The notes under the pieces are model-generated. The model worked only from the letters and a program-made list of their open reading frames with translations. It had not been told where the DNA came from and did no database searches. This document shows, one piece after another, positions 16,259 to 25,100 of a stretch of DNA of 48,095 nt. The stretch is from contig CAJXLV010000029.1 of assembly GCA_913056185.1 (NCBI GenBank), positions 1-48,095 of the forward strand, given 5' to 3'. This DNA comes from an uncultured Bacteroidota bacterium. GTDB taxonomy: Bacteria > Bacteroidota > Rhodothermia > Rhodothermales > Salinibacteraceae. The first letter of the stretch is position 1. Every line of letters starts with the position of its first letter. The position numbers and the translations under genes were made by a program.

Positions 16259-16497
16259 CAGGCAGGTCTCCTGGCTAATCGATGGGGGCCTGCCGTCATG
16301 GCAGACCCAGTGCGGACCCGCTCAACGACTCCCCTTCCCATCGCAGCGTGCCGCTCGCAAAAATGGCGAGCAACATCGCTGAGAAGTGGTGAGCCGGTGT
16401 CGGTGCGCGTCCACTCATCGAATCACAGTTGCGGGGACAGCCCCAGAATGGCCCCGGTGGGGGGCACTGGCGTTCCCTTTTCATCTCGCCCTGGAAA
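16259..16497 (-). promoter_or_regulatory. Cobalamin (B12) riboswitch
   Basis: Minus-strand leader carries gaaaagggaacgccagtgc near its 5' end, the conserved core ggctgtccccgcaactgtga, and the B12 box agccaggagacctgcc (16261-16276). These three in this order and spacing are diagnostic of the cobalamin aptamer. It lies about 200 bp upstream of the BtuB-like gene, with a terminator in between, so B12 binding should reduce expression of btuB, the BtuG-like gene and probably the ferredoxin. Confidence 0.94.
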
Positions 16498-16567
16498 TTA
16501 CAAGGCGAGAACCTGCAGCGTGTGTGAAAGAACGGACTGTAGGGTAGGCGTCACGCCGGGCTCTCGC

Positions 16568-16588
16568 AATCCCTTCACGGGATTTTTT
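16568..16588 (+). terminator. Terminator-like hairpin with T-run
   Basis: The 6-bp stem aatccc/gggatt with a 5-base loop is followed by a T-run (16583-16588) on the plus strand. No plus-strand gene ends just upstream, so its role is unclear. The wider stretch 16498-16788, between riboswitch and relic C, holds no gene I can support; part may be eroded mobile DNA. Confidence 0.3.
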
Positions 16589-16788
16589 GCACACATGTGC
16601 ATTCCCTAAGCCTCATCGGCCGGATAAACCAGCGTGGAGCGGCCAAAAATCGAGGAGGAGCGCGTATGCTTCGGGGAAGCATCTCCCGCGAACCGGGGAT
16701 GAACCCCGAAAGCCCGCTGATCTCCAATGGGTTGGGGCGTGAGAATAACGATTGCCTCCTGGCCAAAGGCCTGTCCTGGCTGTCGTCG

Positions 16789-16915
16789 GGGCCGGGAGAT
16801 TCTTGGCAGGGCCGCCCGCCTCTCGCGGGTCAGTGAAGCGACTTGATGGGGCTTTCGCTCCGGCAGAGGTTGACGTGTCGCCGGATTGCACGAGCAGGGC
16901 TTGTGGGCAGTTAGG
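16789..16915 (-). mobile_element. Omega-RNA-like scaffold fragment of the IS200/IS605-like family (relic C)
   Basis: The plus strand shows ccgggagattcttgg (16792-16806), then a gcccgcct/tctcgcgggtc stretch, then gccggattgcacgagcaggg and cttgtgggcagt. Relic A contains the same three blocks in the same order on its opposite strand. Spacing is kept while the linkers differ, which suggests constraint or common descent. No left end and no complete right-end hairpin is seen. It lies in the 580-bp gap between the B12 riboswitch and the WYL regulator. Confidence 0.5.
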
Positions 16916-17076
16916 TGCTGGGATCGAGACCCTGTCGCGGTCTTCTCCCCGGGATGCGTCTTGCGGCCTCACAAGACAGTACGCCCCCTTGTCAACGCCG
17001 GGCGTATTTCCGGCTCACAGGAATCGACAGGTCCCTTCACTGGACGAGACAGGCACACTGGGCGAGACAGGCACTC

Positions 17077-18030
17077 TTAGCCGTCGAGCAGAGTGGGGGC
17101 CGTCGTGTACTGGTCGGCCACGGCCTGGGCCTCTGTAGCGATACGGCTGCGCAGGGCCTGCGGCTCCACCACCTTTGCGTGGGCGCCCCATCCCAGCAGC
17201 CAGGGAAGGAGGGAGCGTTCCGTTTCCACGCGGAGCGTTAGAAGCAGACGATCGTCGGAGAGGCGTTCTCGCTGGGCGATGGTGAGGGCGGGGGGGACCT
17301 GCAGGACCGCCGCGGCCTCCGCGGAGAAGAGCACGCGCACCTGCTGATCCGGTGAGGATGTGGGGTGATCGGGGGAGGCGCCGTAGCTCTCGGGGCGCTC
17401 AAACGACTCGGAGGTGCGCTCAATGCGTTCGATGGTGGCCAGGCGCACGTGCACCACCCGGCTGCGTTGGTGGTCGTGTCCCACAATGTGCCAGGTGGCA
17501 CCCTGCCGGACAAGGCCGTAGGGGTCGAGCGTGCGCTTGGGGGCCGCGGCGGTCGCGAGCGACACCTCTATGGTCTGCTCCTCGACCAGGGCGTGGCGCA
17601 CCTGCCGCAGCAGGCTTTCCTCGGCCGGATCGCCAAAGACGCTGGGGGACGTTAGGGACACCGTGCCGCGCAGCGACAGGGCATGTTCTCGGTCGGCTGC
17701 GGGCAAGAGGCGTTCCAGTTTGTGCTGCGCCGTGTCTGCCGCGGCGCGATAGCGGCCGTCAAAATTTTGCGCCGCGTAGGCGCTGCCCAAGACGAGCATC
17801 ACGGCCTCGTCCGTGGTGAGCTGGACGGGGGCGAGCATGTAGTCCTCGGGGAGCCGGTAGCCCTTGCCGGGGACGCCCTGCAGGGGGATTCCGGCCTCTA
17901 CGAGGGCCTGGGCGTCGCGGTAGACGGTGCGCTCACTGACGCCCAGTGCCCGTGCCAGATCAGTGGCGCGGGTCCAGGAGGTGGATTCCAGTTCCAGCAG
18001 TAGGGCGGGCCATCGCTTGGCAGGGGGCAT
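17077..18030 (-). CDS. WYL-domain transcriptional regulator, YafY-like
   Basis: 317 aa. An N-terminal helix-turn-helix (TRATDLARALGVSERTVYRD, then GKGYRLPEDYML) is followed by a WYL domain (RTLDPYGLVRQGATWHIVGH, then RSRVVHVRLATIERIE) and the C-terminal extension domain (LSDDRLLLTLRVETERSLLP, ending VADQYTT). WYL domains sense small ligands or nucleic acids and control transcription. It is followed by a uracil-DNA glycosylase-family gene 62 bp upstream on the same strand, so they may be coregulated. The target genes are not visible. Confidence 0.9.
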   Translation of the reverse strand: MPPAKRWPALLLELESTSWTRATDLARALGVSERTVYRDAQALVEAGIPLQGVPGKGYRLPEDYMLAPVQLTTDEAVMLVLGSAYAAQNFDGRYRAAADTAQHKLERLLPAADREHALSLRGTVSLTSPSVFGDPAEESLLRQVRHALVEEQTIEVSLATAAAPKRTLDPYGLVRQGATWHIVGHDHQRSRVVHVRLATIERIERTSESFERPESYGASPDHPTSSPDQQVRVLFSAEAAAVLQVPPALTIAQRERLSDDRLLLTLRVETERSLLPWLLGWGAHAKVVEPQALRSRIATEAQAVADQYTTAPTLLDG

Positions 18031-18092
18031 GGGTGGGGGGGCGGGACAGGCAGAACAGGAGACACAGGCGGCCCAGCAGGGAGGGGGCAGAG

Positions 18093-18740
18093 TCAGGCGC
18101 TACCGGCCATCTCGGCCACAATCGTGCTCATGCCGCTCTCAAACTTTTTGGCCCCGCCCTGAGAGGGGTGCCGCACGTACGTTGGGTCGGCGCCCACTTC
18201 GGCGAGAGCCCGTTCGCCCTTGCGGCCCACGCCGATGGTGCGGTCGGGGTCGAGGGCGTCGAGGAGGCCCCGCAGCAGGTCGCTCCACGCGCGCACCTCC
18301 GTGCGACGAGGCGTGCGGATGGAGAGCGGATCATCGGCGTCGTGCGGGTGGAGGGGCAGGCTGTTCCAGACAAAGAAGTGCGGGAAGTGCGGCTGCAGCA
18401 CGCGCCAGAAGATGGAGGCGCTGTATTCGGTGGTGGGCTCCTCCTGTCGGCGCGTGGGCGTGCCGTCGATCGGGAAGGCGGGGTCGACGAGTTGTGATTC
18501 GCTGGTGATGGGCACCCCTGTAAAGCGACAGCCCCACGGGCCGGGGGCTTCCAGGAGCAGGAAGAGCGGCGGGGCGTCGTCGAAGCAGCGGAGGTACGCC
18601 CGCAGGTTGTCGCGACGACGGGCGGGGGCGTCTGCAACGTCGAGGGAGGTGTGGCGGTCCCGGTAGGGGTTGAACAGCTCGTCGGTGGACGATGCGGGGA
18701 AGAGGTGCGTCTCGAAAAGATCCCAGACGGTGGGGAGCAT
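18093..18740 (-). CDS. Uracil-DNA glycosylase superfamily protein
   Basis: 215 aa from the ATG at 18740. Motif 1 is LLLEAPGPWGCRFTGVPITS and motif 2 is HPSQGGAKKFESGM near the C-terminus, with FFVWNSLPLHPH in between. These are the catalytic-pocket and DNA-clamp motifs of the superfamily, in the form seen in bacterial 'uracil-DNA glycosylase family' proteins distinct from UNG and MUG. It would act on deaminated bases, but activity on uracil is not proved by sequence. No iron-sulfur cysteine pattern is seen. Confidence 0.8.
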   Translation of the reverse strand: MLPTVWDLFETHLFPASSTDELFNPYRDRHTSLDVADAPARRRDNLRAYLRCFDDAPPLFLLLEAPGPWGCRFTGVPITSESQLVDPAFPIDGTPTRRQEEPTTEYSASIFWRVLQPHFPHFFVWNSLPLHPHDADDPLSIRTPRRTEVRAWSDLLRGLLDALDPDRTIGVGRKGERALAEVGADPTYVRHPSQGGAKKFESGMSTIVAEMAGSA

Positions 18741-18790
18741 TGCTGGGGTGGGGCGGGAGGGGGAAGGAAGAGAAAAAGAGGCGGCCGGGG

Positions 18791-19930
18791 TTAGGTGGAG
18801 GGGGAGGCTTGTGTGCCGGCGCGGGGGAAGGCGAAGTCGGCGTAGCCCATTTCGGCGGTGCCGAACCAGCGGTAGGCGTCTTCGCGAGCGTCCTTGTAGG
18901 CCTCGTAGATCGTGCGGTACTGCGGGTTGCCGGAGGCGTTGTCCTCCAGGCGCTGTGTGGTGATCTCCTGCGCCCGGCGCATCACCTCGTCGGGGAAGCG
19001 GCGGAGGGTGATGTCGTGGTCGAGCAGACGGTCGAGGGCGGCGGGGTTCTTGTGGTCGTATTCGGCCAGCATGCGGACGTTGGCCTCGGACGCTGCCGTT
19101 TTGAGGGCGTCCTGGTACTGCGACGGGAGCGCGTCGTACGCGTCGCGATTGACGTAGAAGGTGAGCGCGGGGCCGGGCTCCCACCAGCCGGGGAAGTAGT
19201 AATACTGCGACACTTCGTGGAAGTCCAGCTTCTCGTCGTCGTAGGGTCCCACCCACTCGGCCGCGTCGATGGCGCCGCGTTCGAGCGAGGGGTAGATTTC
19301 GCCGCTGGGGAGCACCTGCGTGTTGACGCCCATCTCGCTCATGACCTGCCCGCCCAGGCCCGGGATGCGCATCTTCAGGCCGCGCATGTCGTCCAGGGAC
19401 GCCACGCCGGTCTTGAACCAGCCGCCCATCTGCGTCCCGGTGTTGCCGCCCGGGAGGTTGAGAATGTTGAAGTCGGCAAAGAGGGCGCGCAGCAACTCCA
19501 TGCCCCCGCCGTAGTAGAGCCAGGCATTGTACTGGCGGGCCGTGAGGCCGAAGGGGACGGTGCAGTCGAAGGCCAGGGCCGGGTTTTTGCCGATGAAGTA
19601 GTAGCTGGCGGAGTGGCCCATCTCCACAGTGCGGTTTTGCACGCTGCCCAGCACTTCGAGCGGGGGCACCAGCTCGCCGCCGGGGTACGGGAGAATCTCA
19701 AAGTTGCCGTCCGTAAGGGCCTTGAGGCGCTCGGCCAGCACCTCGGCCGCGCCGTAGATGGTATCGAGCGAGCGGCTAAAGCTGGAGGCGAGCCGCCACC
19801 GGATGTGCTTGTTGGGCTGGACGTTGGGGGTGCCTTCCTCAGCAGACGAACTGTCGTCGCCGCATCCGGTGAGCAGGCCGGCGCCGGCGGCGCCGAGCAG
19901 GGCGGTCTTGGAAAATTTGCGGCGGTCCAT
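18791..19930 (-). CDS. TRAP transporter substrate-binding lipoprotein, TakP/DctP-like
   Basis: 379 aa from the ATG at 19930. The start DRRKFSKTALLG is Tat-like and is followed by lipobox LLTG|C, so export may be by Tat with lipidation. The binding fold shows GGWFKTGVASLDDMRGLKMR and IDAAEWVGPYDDEKLDFHEV followed by YYYFPGWWEPGP, features of TakP-type 2-oxoacid receptors. TRAP permeases import with a sodium gradient, which suits a halophile. No DctQ/DctM genes are adjacent, so the permease must be elsewhere. Substrate prediction is inference. Confidence 0.87.
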   Translation of the reverse strand: MDRRKFSKTALLGAAGAGLLTGCGDDSSSAEEGTPNVQPNKHIRWRLASSFSRSLDTIYGAAEVLAERLKALTDGNFEILPYPGGELVPPLEVLGSVQNRTVEMGHSASYYFIGKNPALAFDCTVPFGLTARQYNAWLYYGGGMELLRALFADFNILNLPGGNTGTQMGGWFKTGVASLDDMRGLKMRIPGLGGQVMSEMGVNTQVLPSGEIYPSLERGAIDAAEWVGPYDDEKLDFHEVSQYYYFPGWWEPGPALTFYVNRDAYDALPSQYQDALKTAASEANVRMLAEYDHKNPAALDRLLDHDITLRRFPDEVMRRAQEITTQRLEDNASGNPQYRTIYEAYKDAREDAYRWFGTAEMGYADFAFPRAGTQASPST

Positions 19931-20056
19931 GGCACGGTTGGGGGCGATGCGCGGGGACGGTACGGACCGTGTAGTATACAGGGCAACACGCCCCAGCGCA
20001 ACCCATGCTCCAATGCCGAGGCCCTGTGCCACGATCCCACGTGCCCCCGACCCCCG

Positions 20057-20782
20057 TCAGTCCGTGCGGTGCGGGCGGAGGGGACGCATCACGACCTCCG
20101 AGATGAGGTGGTTCGGGGGCGACTCGAGCACGTGCTGCACGGTGGCGGCTACGTCCTCGGGCTGCAGCGGATTCTCGGTCATGTCTACGCCGGCGACGTC
20201 GAAGAAGTTGGTCTCTACAGACCCGGGGTAGAGGCAGGTGACGCGAATGCCGTCCTCACGGACCTCCTTCATGACGGACTCGCTGAACCCGCGCACGGCA
20301 AACTTGCTGGCGTTGTAGGCGCTGATGTTGGGGTTGCCGAGCAGCCCGGCGATGGAGGCGATGTTGACGATGTGGCCCCCGAAGCCGGTCTCTTCGTTCT
20401 GGGCGCGCATGGTGGGGACCGCTTCGCGGGTGCAGAGGTACACGCCGCGGACGTTGGTGTCCATCTGCACGTCGAACGCGTCGGTATCGAGGTCGTCCAC
20501 CGGGCCGAATTGCCCGAGGCCGGCGTTGTTGATCAGCACGTCGAGCCGCCCGGCCTCCGCGGTGACCGTGTCGAAGGCCGATGCGACCTGTTCTTCTTTT
20601 CGCACGTCGCAGGAGACGGGGCGGAACGCGTCGCCGAGATCGTCCTGCAGGGCGTGGAGCGCGTCGGTGCTGCGGGCGAGGCCGTAGACGGTGCTGCCCT
20701 GCGCAACGAGCGTGCGGGACATGTGGGCCCCAAGGCCCTTGCTGGCTCCGGTGACAACGGCGACGGCGTGGGTCAAGTCCAT
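20057..20782 (-). CDS. Short-chain dehydrogenase/reductase
   Basis: 241 aa from the ATG at 20782. The NAD(P) site is VVTGASKGLG, with NNAG in the middle (LDVLINNAGLGQFG), IVNIASIAGLLGNPNISAYN and the catalytic YNASK. This is a classical SDR of the 3-oxoacyl-ACP-reductase-like group. The acceptor is unknown. The nearby TRAP receptor on the same strand (127 bp further along) may not be related. Confidence 0.88.
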   Translation of the reverse strand: MDLTHAVAVVTGASKGLGAHMSRTLVAQGSTVYGLARSTDALHALQDDLGDAFRPVSCDVRKEEQVASAFDTVTAEAGRLDVLINNAGLGQFGPVDDLDTDAFDVQMDTNVRGVYLCTREAVPTMRAQNEETGFGGHIVNIASIAGLLGNPNISAYNASKFAVRGFSESVMKEVREDGIRVTCLYPGSVETNFFDVAGVDMTENPLQPEDVAATVQHVLESPPNHLISEVVMRPLRPHRTD

Positions 20783-20955
20783 AGAAAATGCGGGGAGAGC
20801 GTGGGAAGATGCGGACGAGAACGGTTTTGTTCTATCGGCCATCGAGGGCGGGGTTGGCCGCGCTCGCGTCCCTGGCGCGGGTTTGCCCACAAATTCGTCC
20901 GCCGCGTGGCGCTCCGGAAACGACGGCCGCCGAAAGGGACCGCCAAAAGAAGTTG

Positions 20956-21747
20956 CTAGAAGAGGCCGCTCGGGAGCTCCGTGTTTACCTGCACACGCTC
21001 CACCGTCACCGCAATCGGTTCACCCGATAGCATCCGCTTCATCATGCCCATCTGCTGTCCCATCATGTTTTCCATTTGCCGGCGCTGTTCCTCGGGCATG
21101 TTCTCCATTTGCTTCATCATGCGCTCCATCTGCTGCCGCTGCTGTGCGGACAGGGTGCTGGAGAGCCGAATTTCCATGCGGTGCGGGAGCGTGAGGCCAT
21201 CGGTGGTGGTGTAGTCCAGAAGGTTGATGGTGACGGTGGAGGCCTGCGGGCCGCCCTGCTCCTGCGTCTCGGTCTCCATGACCATGCGGGCTGGCACGTG
21301 CTGCTCGGCGTCCACGTAGTAGGTCATGCGCGTGGTCTCCGCGCCCAGGTCGGGGTTGACCTTCGAGGGGTCGTCCACGGAAAGGACATGGCAGCGCACG
21401 CCGTTGAGGGATTCGGTGCCGGCGTACGTGGCGTGTTGCTTCAGCTTGTCGAACTGCAGGCCGTACGCCGCCGAGGGCGTGGTGGTAGAGGCAAAGCCTG
21501 TGTCGTTCGGGCCCTTCATCTTCGTCTGTGTCTTGTAGGTGGGGGCGCCGTCCCGCATCACCTTTTTGTGATACGAGGTGTAAAGGTTGGTCTCCACGAT
21601 GTAGGTGTCCACCGTTTCGAGCTGCTGGGTGTAGCGGGCCTGCATCTCGTCGACGACCGACGCGACGGATTGGCCGAAGGCGGGAACGATGCCTCCAAAG
21701 ACAAAGAACAGAGAAAGGAGGGCAATGGAGGAGCGACTGTGCAACAT
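20956..21747 (-). CDS. LolA-like exported protein with Met-rich C-terminal segment
   Basis: 263 aa from the ATG at 21747. A signal peptide (MLHSRSSIALLSLFFVF, cut near AFG|QSV) is followed by a beta-rich LolA/LppX-like fold (VRCHVLSVDDPSKVNPDLG; RMTYYVDAEQHVPARMVMET; LLDYTTTDGLTLPHRMEI). Such periplasmic folds carry lipids or lipoproteins. A striking insert at about residues 200-240 is rich in Met, Gln and Glu (QQMERMMKQMENMPEEQRRQ, then MENMMGQQMGMMKRML) before the last strand. It is divergent from trmH. Confidence 0.7.
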   Translation of the reverse strand: MLHSRSSIALLSLFFVFGGIVPAFGQSVASVVDEMQARYTQQLETVDTYIVETNLYTSYHKKVMRDGAPTYKTQTKMKGPNDTGFASTTTPSAAYGLQFDKLKQHATYAGTESLNGVRCHVLSVDDPSKVNPDLGAETTRMTYYVDAEQHVPARMVMETETQEQGGPQASTVTINLLDYTTTDGLTLPHRMEIRLSSTLSAQQRQQMERMMKQMENMPEEQRRQMENMMGQQMGMMKRMLSGEPIAVTVERVQVNTELPSGLF

Positions 21748-21846
21748 GGCAGTGCAGAGGAGAGTCTTGAGAGAGACGAGAGAGACACAGATGCGCACAG
21801 GACGGGAGCGACGACGACGTAAACCCCGTTCAGCGCGTATTACGAA

Positions 21847-22653
21847 ATGCACTTCCACGATACGCTCGACGACACGCCGGGATTCATGAGTCACCACGAT
21901 GTAGACGCCGAACAGGAAATGAACCGATTGCTGGCGGCGGGGGGCACGCCGCCGATGGGCGAGGATCCGTTTGTATTTGGGGACGAGCGGTTGGCGCCGG
22001 CCCGCATCGTAGGGCTGCTGCGGCCGCACATGCGAGAGCGGCGGCTGGACCGCATACAGGCGGTGGTGGCGGGGCGTACGCGGAGCGTGGTGCCGGTGGT
22101 GGAGGGGCTCGTGAACACCGGCAATGTGAGTGCCGTCATGCGCTCGGCGGAGGCGCTGGGGCACCAGGACGTTCACGTGGTGGCGGGGCAAAACGAGCGG
22201 TACAAGCACTCCCAGCGCACCGCGCAGGGCGCCCAGCACTGGCTGGACGTGTGGCACTGGGACGGCCCTGCGGCCTGTGCGGCGCACCTAAAAGACGCGG
22301 GCTACCGCCTGGTGGCCACGCACCTGCACGCCGATACGGTGCCGATTCGAGAGCTCGACTTCACGGAGCCGACGGCGCTCATCTTTGGGAACGAGGAGGC
22401 GGGCGTCACGGACGCGATGCTGGCCGAGACGGACGCGGCGTGCGAGGTGCCGCTGCCTGGGTTTACGGAGAGCTTCAACGTGTCCGTGGCGGCGGCGGTG
22501 GCGCTCTACCATGCCCAGCAGGACCGCCTCGACCGGCAGGGCCACCACGCCGATCTGAGCGATGAGGCGCAGGCCCGGCTCGTCGCTCGTTTTTGCCTCC
22601 GCAGCGTGACCAATGCGGAAAAGATCATTCGGCGGAAGCTGGGAGAGCGTTGA
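21847..22653 (+). CDS. trmH: SpoU-family RNA 2'-O-methyltransferase, TrmH-like
   Basis: 268 aa. Motif 1 is EGLVNTGNVSAVMRSAEALG, motif 2 LIFGNEEAGVTDAMLAETDA, and motif 3 LPGFTESFNVSVAAAVALY, the knotted SPOUT fold signatures. The C-terminus (ARLVARFCLRSVTNAEKIIR) is the extension typical of TrmH, the enzyme making Gm18 in tRNA. The start at 21847 (MHFHDT) is used; ATG 21886 (MSHHDVD) is a possible alternative. It is divergent from the LolA-like gene. Confidence 0.85.
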   Translation: MHFHDTLDDTPGFMSHHDVDAEQEMNRLLAAGGTPPMGEDPFVFGDERLAPARIVGLLRPHMRERRLDRIQAVVAGRTRSVVPVVEGLVNTGNVSAVMRSAEALGHQDVHVVAGQNERYKHSQRTAQGAQHWLDVWHWDGPAACAAHLKDAGYRLVATHLHADTVPIRELDFTEPTALIFGNEEAGVTDAMLAETDAACEVPLPGFTESFNVSVAAAVALYHAQQDRLDRQGHHADLSDEAQARLVARFCLRSVTNAEKIIRRKLGER

Positions 22654-22709
22654 GTGTGCAGGGGCGTGGGGGAGGGAGAGGAGGCCCCAGGGGCGGGGAG
22701 CCCCCCGGA

Positions 22710-24332
22710 TTACTTGGACTGGGGAGGCCTCGCGTCTGGGTTGCCCACCAGGGCATGGAGGCGTTGGCGGGCGGGGGCGTCGGCGTTTTTCCATTGTGCA
22801 GCGAGGGCCGACCGGGCCTTCTCGGCCACCTCCGGCTTGCCGGCTTCGGCGGCGGCGCGGGCCGTGCCCCAGAGCGACAGGGCGCGGTCTGGATACCGCT
22901 CCAGCGTCTTGTTAAACTGCGTCAGGGCCTCCGCCGGACGGTTGAGTGACAGCAGCGCCTCGCCGTAGAGTTCGTGGGCCGGTTTGGGCGGAAAGGTGGG
23001 CCCGTAGTCCAGCGGTCGTTCGGCCTCCAGCGCGGCCGCCGTTTGGAGGTGATCGAGCGCGGCGGCGGTCTCCTTGGCCTTCAGGGCGATCAGGCCCCGC
23101 AGCTCCTCCACCTGGATGCGAAGGGCCGCTGCGTCCCCGTCGCCGAGGGCCTCCTCAGCATTCGCAAGTGCCGACCGGGCCGCCGACAGGTTGTTTTGAT
23201 GGGCGGCGGCGAGGCCGCGTCCGGCGTGTAGCGTGACGGCACCCCGTGTCCCGAGCGAATCCGCGTGGATGCCCATCGCAGCGACTCGCGCCTCAAGCCG
23301 ATCCCACTGTTTCGTTTCGACGACGGAGGCCACCGGCAGGTACCACCGCATGTAGGTGGCGTAGCCGGTGGTCACGGACGGATCGGTGGCGTGGGTCTGC
23401 GTGGTGGCAAAGACCGAGCGGGCGTCGTCGTACCGGCCCTGCTGCAGGCGGGCGTAGTGGAGCCAATGAAGGGCATGAAAGCCGCCGCCGCTGAGGCCCG
23501 CGTCGGCCTCGGTGCGTTTGGCGTTTGCAGCCTGGTAGGACTCGACGTTCGAGGTGGCGCCGCGGGTCCACTGGCCCAGCGCAAAGAAAATGTGCGAGGG
23601 CATGTGCAGGGCGTGCGTGGCGGCCGGGGCGATGTCGGCGTAGACGCGGGCGGGGCGCAGCCCGAGCGGGGCGTGGACCGGGTCGTCGTAGGCGTGGATG
23701 AGGTAGTGGGCCGCGCCGGGATGCTGCGGATTTTTATCGAACACCTCCTCGACGATCGACGCGGCGCGCATGTACGTGGCCATGTCGCGCCCCTCGTGCG
23801 CCGTGCCCAGAATCGAGAGAGCGTGGAAGGCCTGCGCGTCGAGGTCGTTGGGGGACTGAGCCGCAAGGTCAGCCATCGCCTTCTCGTAGGCGTCATCGCG
23901 AGTCTCTTTGTCCCGTGGATCGTCTGTGCCGGCCCCGTAGAGAACGTGGAGGGTGCGGAGGTACGCCGTCTCGCGCTCAGTCGCGGTCTTTTTGAGGCGG
24001 CCCTCCGGCGTGGGGGCGAAGTCGCGCAGCGCCTCCAGCGCGGCCGTGCGGTCTTGCTCCATCCAAATCGGGTGGTTGTGCGTCATGGCCTCGCCCCAGT
24101 GCGCCATCGCGAAGTCGGGGTCGATCCGCTGCGCCGTCTGGAAGGCCGACCGGGCGTCGTCGTACTCGAAGCTGTGCAGCATCAGGAGGCCGCGGAGGAA
24201 CGGTGCCTGGGCCGCCGCCGCGCCGGAATTTTCGAATTCGGTGGCGCCCCACTCGGTCTGTTGGGCGTGGGCGGGGAGGGCGAGGAGGCAAAGCGGAAGG
24301 AGCAGGGCGAGCCCGCGGGCGAGACGGCGCAT
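22710..24332 (-). CDS. Exported TPR-repeat protein, 540 aa
   Basis: Signal peptide MRRLARGLALLLPLCLLALP cut near AHA|QQT. The rest is helical repeats of TPR type: FEYDDARSAFQTAQRIDPDF near the start, DKNPQHPGAAHYLIHAYDD in the middle, RPAEALTQFNKTLERYPD at the end. HIFFALGQW and HALHWLHYARLQQGRY are regular features. Homologues of this shape are usually annotated as uncharacterised TPR proteins. It may scaffold periplasmic complexes; no partner is visible. It converges with trmH. Confidence 0.8.
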   Translation of the reverse strand: MRRLARGLALLLPLCLLALPAHAQQTEWGATEFENSGAAAAQAPFLRGLLMLHSFEYDDARSAFQTAQRIDPDFAMAHWGEAMTHNHPIWMEQDRTAALEALRDFAPTPEGRLKKTATERETAYLRTLHVLYGAGTDDPRDKETRDDAYEKAMADLAAQSPNDLDAQAFHALSILGTAHEGRDMATYMRAASIVEEVFDKNPQHPGAAHYLIHAYDDPVHAPLGLRPARVYADIAPAATHALHMPSHIFFALGQWTRGATSNVESYQAANAKRTEADAGLSGGGFHALHWLHYARLQQGRYDDARSVFATTQTHATDPSVTTGYATYMRWYLPVASVVETKQWDRLEARVAAMGIHADSLGTRGAVTLHAGRGLAAAHQNNLSAARSALANAEEALGDGDAAALRIQVEELRGLIALKAKETAAALDHLQTAAALEAERPLDYGPTFPPKPAHELYGEALLSLNRPAEALTQFNKTLERYPDRALSLWGTARAAAEAGKPEVAEKARSALAAQWKNADAPARQRLHALVGNPDARPPQSK

Positions 24333-24406
24333 GGCGCTGGGGGAAGCGTGAAGAACCGGTGCGGCTCCTGCCTACCTGCCGCAGGGGCAAAGGTTCGGGG
24401 CGAGGA

Positions 24407-24904
24407 TCAGTGCCAGGCCTCGGCATTGGAGACGCGAATCTGCGTCAGGGCGTCGGGCGGGACGGAGAGGCGCCCTTTCTCGTCCACGCACTGCTCGGCG
24501 CTGTCGGGCGGGAAGCGGAGCAGGTCGATGGGCGCCGTTCGCTCGGTTGTGTGGACGGCGCGCTCCACCACATCCCGGAGCGGGTCCAGGGGGCGGTCCC
24601 ATTTTGCGAAGGCGAGGGGCACGTCGGGGTAGCGGGTGACGAGGTGCTCGATTTTGTCCGGCCCTACCGCTCCGGCCTCGCCCCAGAACCGAGGACGACC
24701 GCGACACGGGTCCATCGCCACGACGTCCGGCTTGTACTTGTCGCCCACGTCGACCTCCACCTCCAGGTCGGGGTGGGCGGGCAGGTGCAGCGCCCACAGG
24801 AACGCCTTCATCCACACGTGCTCGATGCGTTCCTGCTTGCGCTTGACGAGGACGATTTGCTCGCCGTGCGCACGGAGCGTCAGTTTGCGGCGGAGGTGGC
24901 GCAT
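24407..24904 (-). CDS. Hypothetical protein with PD-(D/E)xK-like pattern
   Basis: 165 aa from the ATG at 24904 (MRHLRRKLTLRAHGEQIVLV). A helical N-part (EHVWMKAFLWALHLPAHPD) is followed by EVEVDVGDKYKPDVVAMD and PRFWGEAGAVGPDKIEHLV then VPLAFAKWD. An acidic residue in a strand, a PD, and an E-x-G strand suggest a restriction-endonuclease-like fold (compare YaeQ-type proteins), but the catalytic Lys is not obvious. Function unknown. It lies after ppsA on the same strand, with about 200 bp between them. Confidence 0.6.
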   Translation of the reverse strand: MRHLRRKLTLRAHGEQIVLVKRKQERIEHVWMKAFLWALHLPAHPDLEVEVDVGDKYKPDVVAMDPCRGRPRFWGEAGAVGPDKIEHLVTRYPDVPLAFAKWDRPLDPLRDVVERAVHTTERTAPIDLLRFPPDSAEQCVDEKGRLSVPPDALTQIRVSNAEAWH

Positions 24905-25100
24905 GTTGGGGCAGGGGGGAGCGCGCAGCTTGTTCAGGGGCGAGGGCTCGGGGCGGGCAGGGGGCTGCAGGTGGCGTCCAGGCCGAACGGTGGCCTCGTG
25001 TCCAGGCCCATTTTCGGCAACACCTCGCCCCCCGCCCAGGATCCGGCGCGCCGCCCGCGACGACAGCCTGCGACGACAGGGAGCACGAGGAGCGGCCTGC

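Noticed and set aside
16597..16788. TnpB-like C-terminal fragment on the plus strand
   Set aside because: Some residues look like a degraded transposon tail, but frames are broken and I could not anchor any motif.
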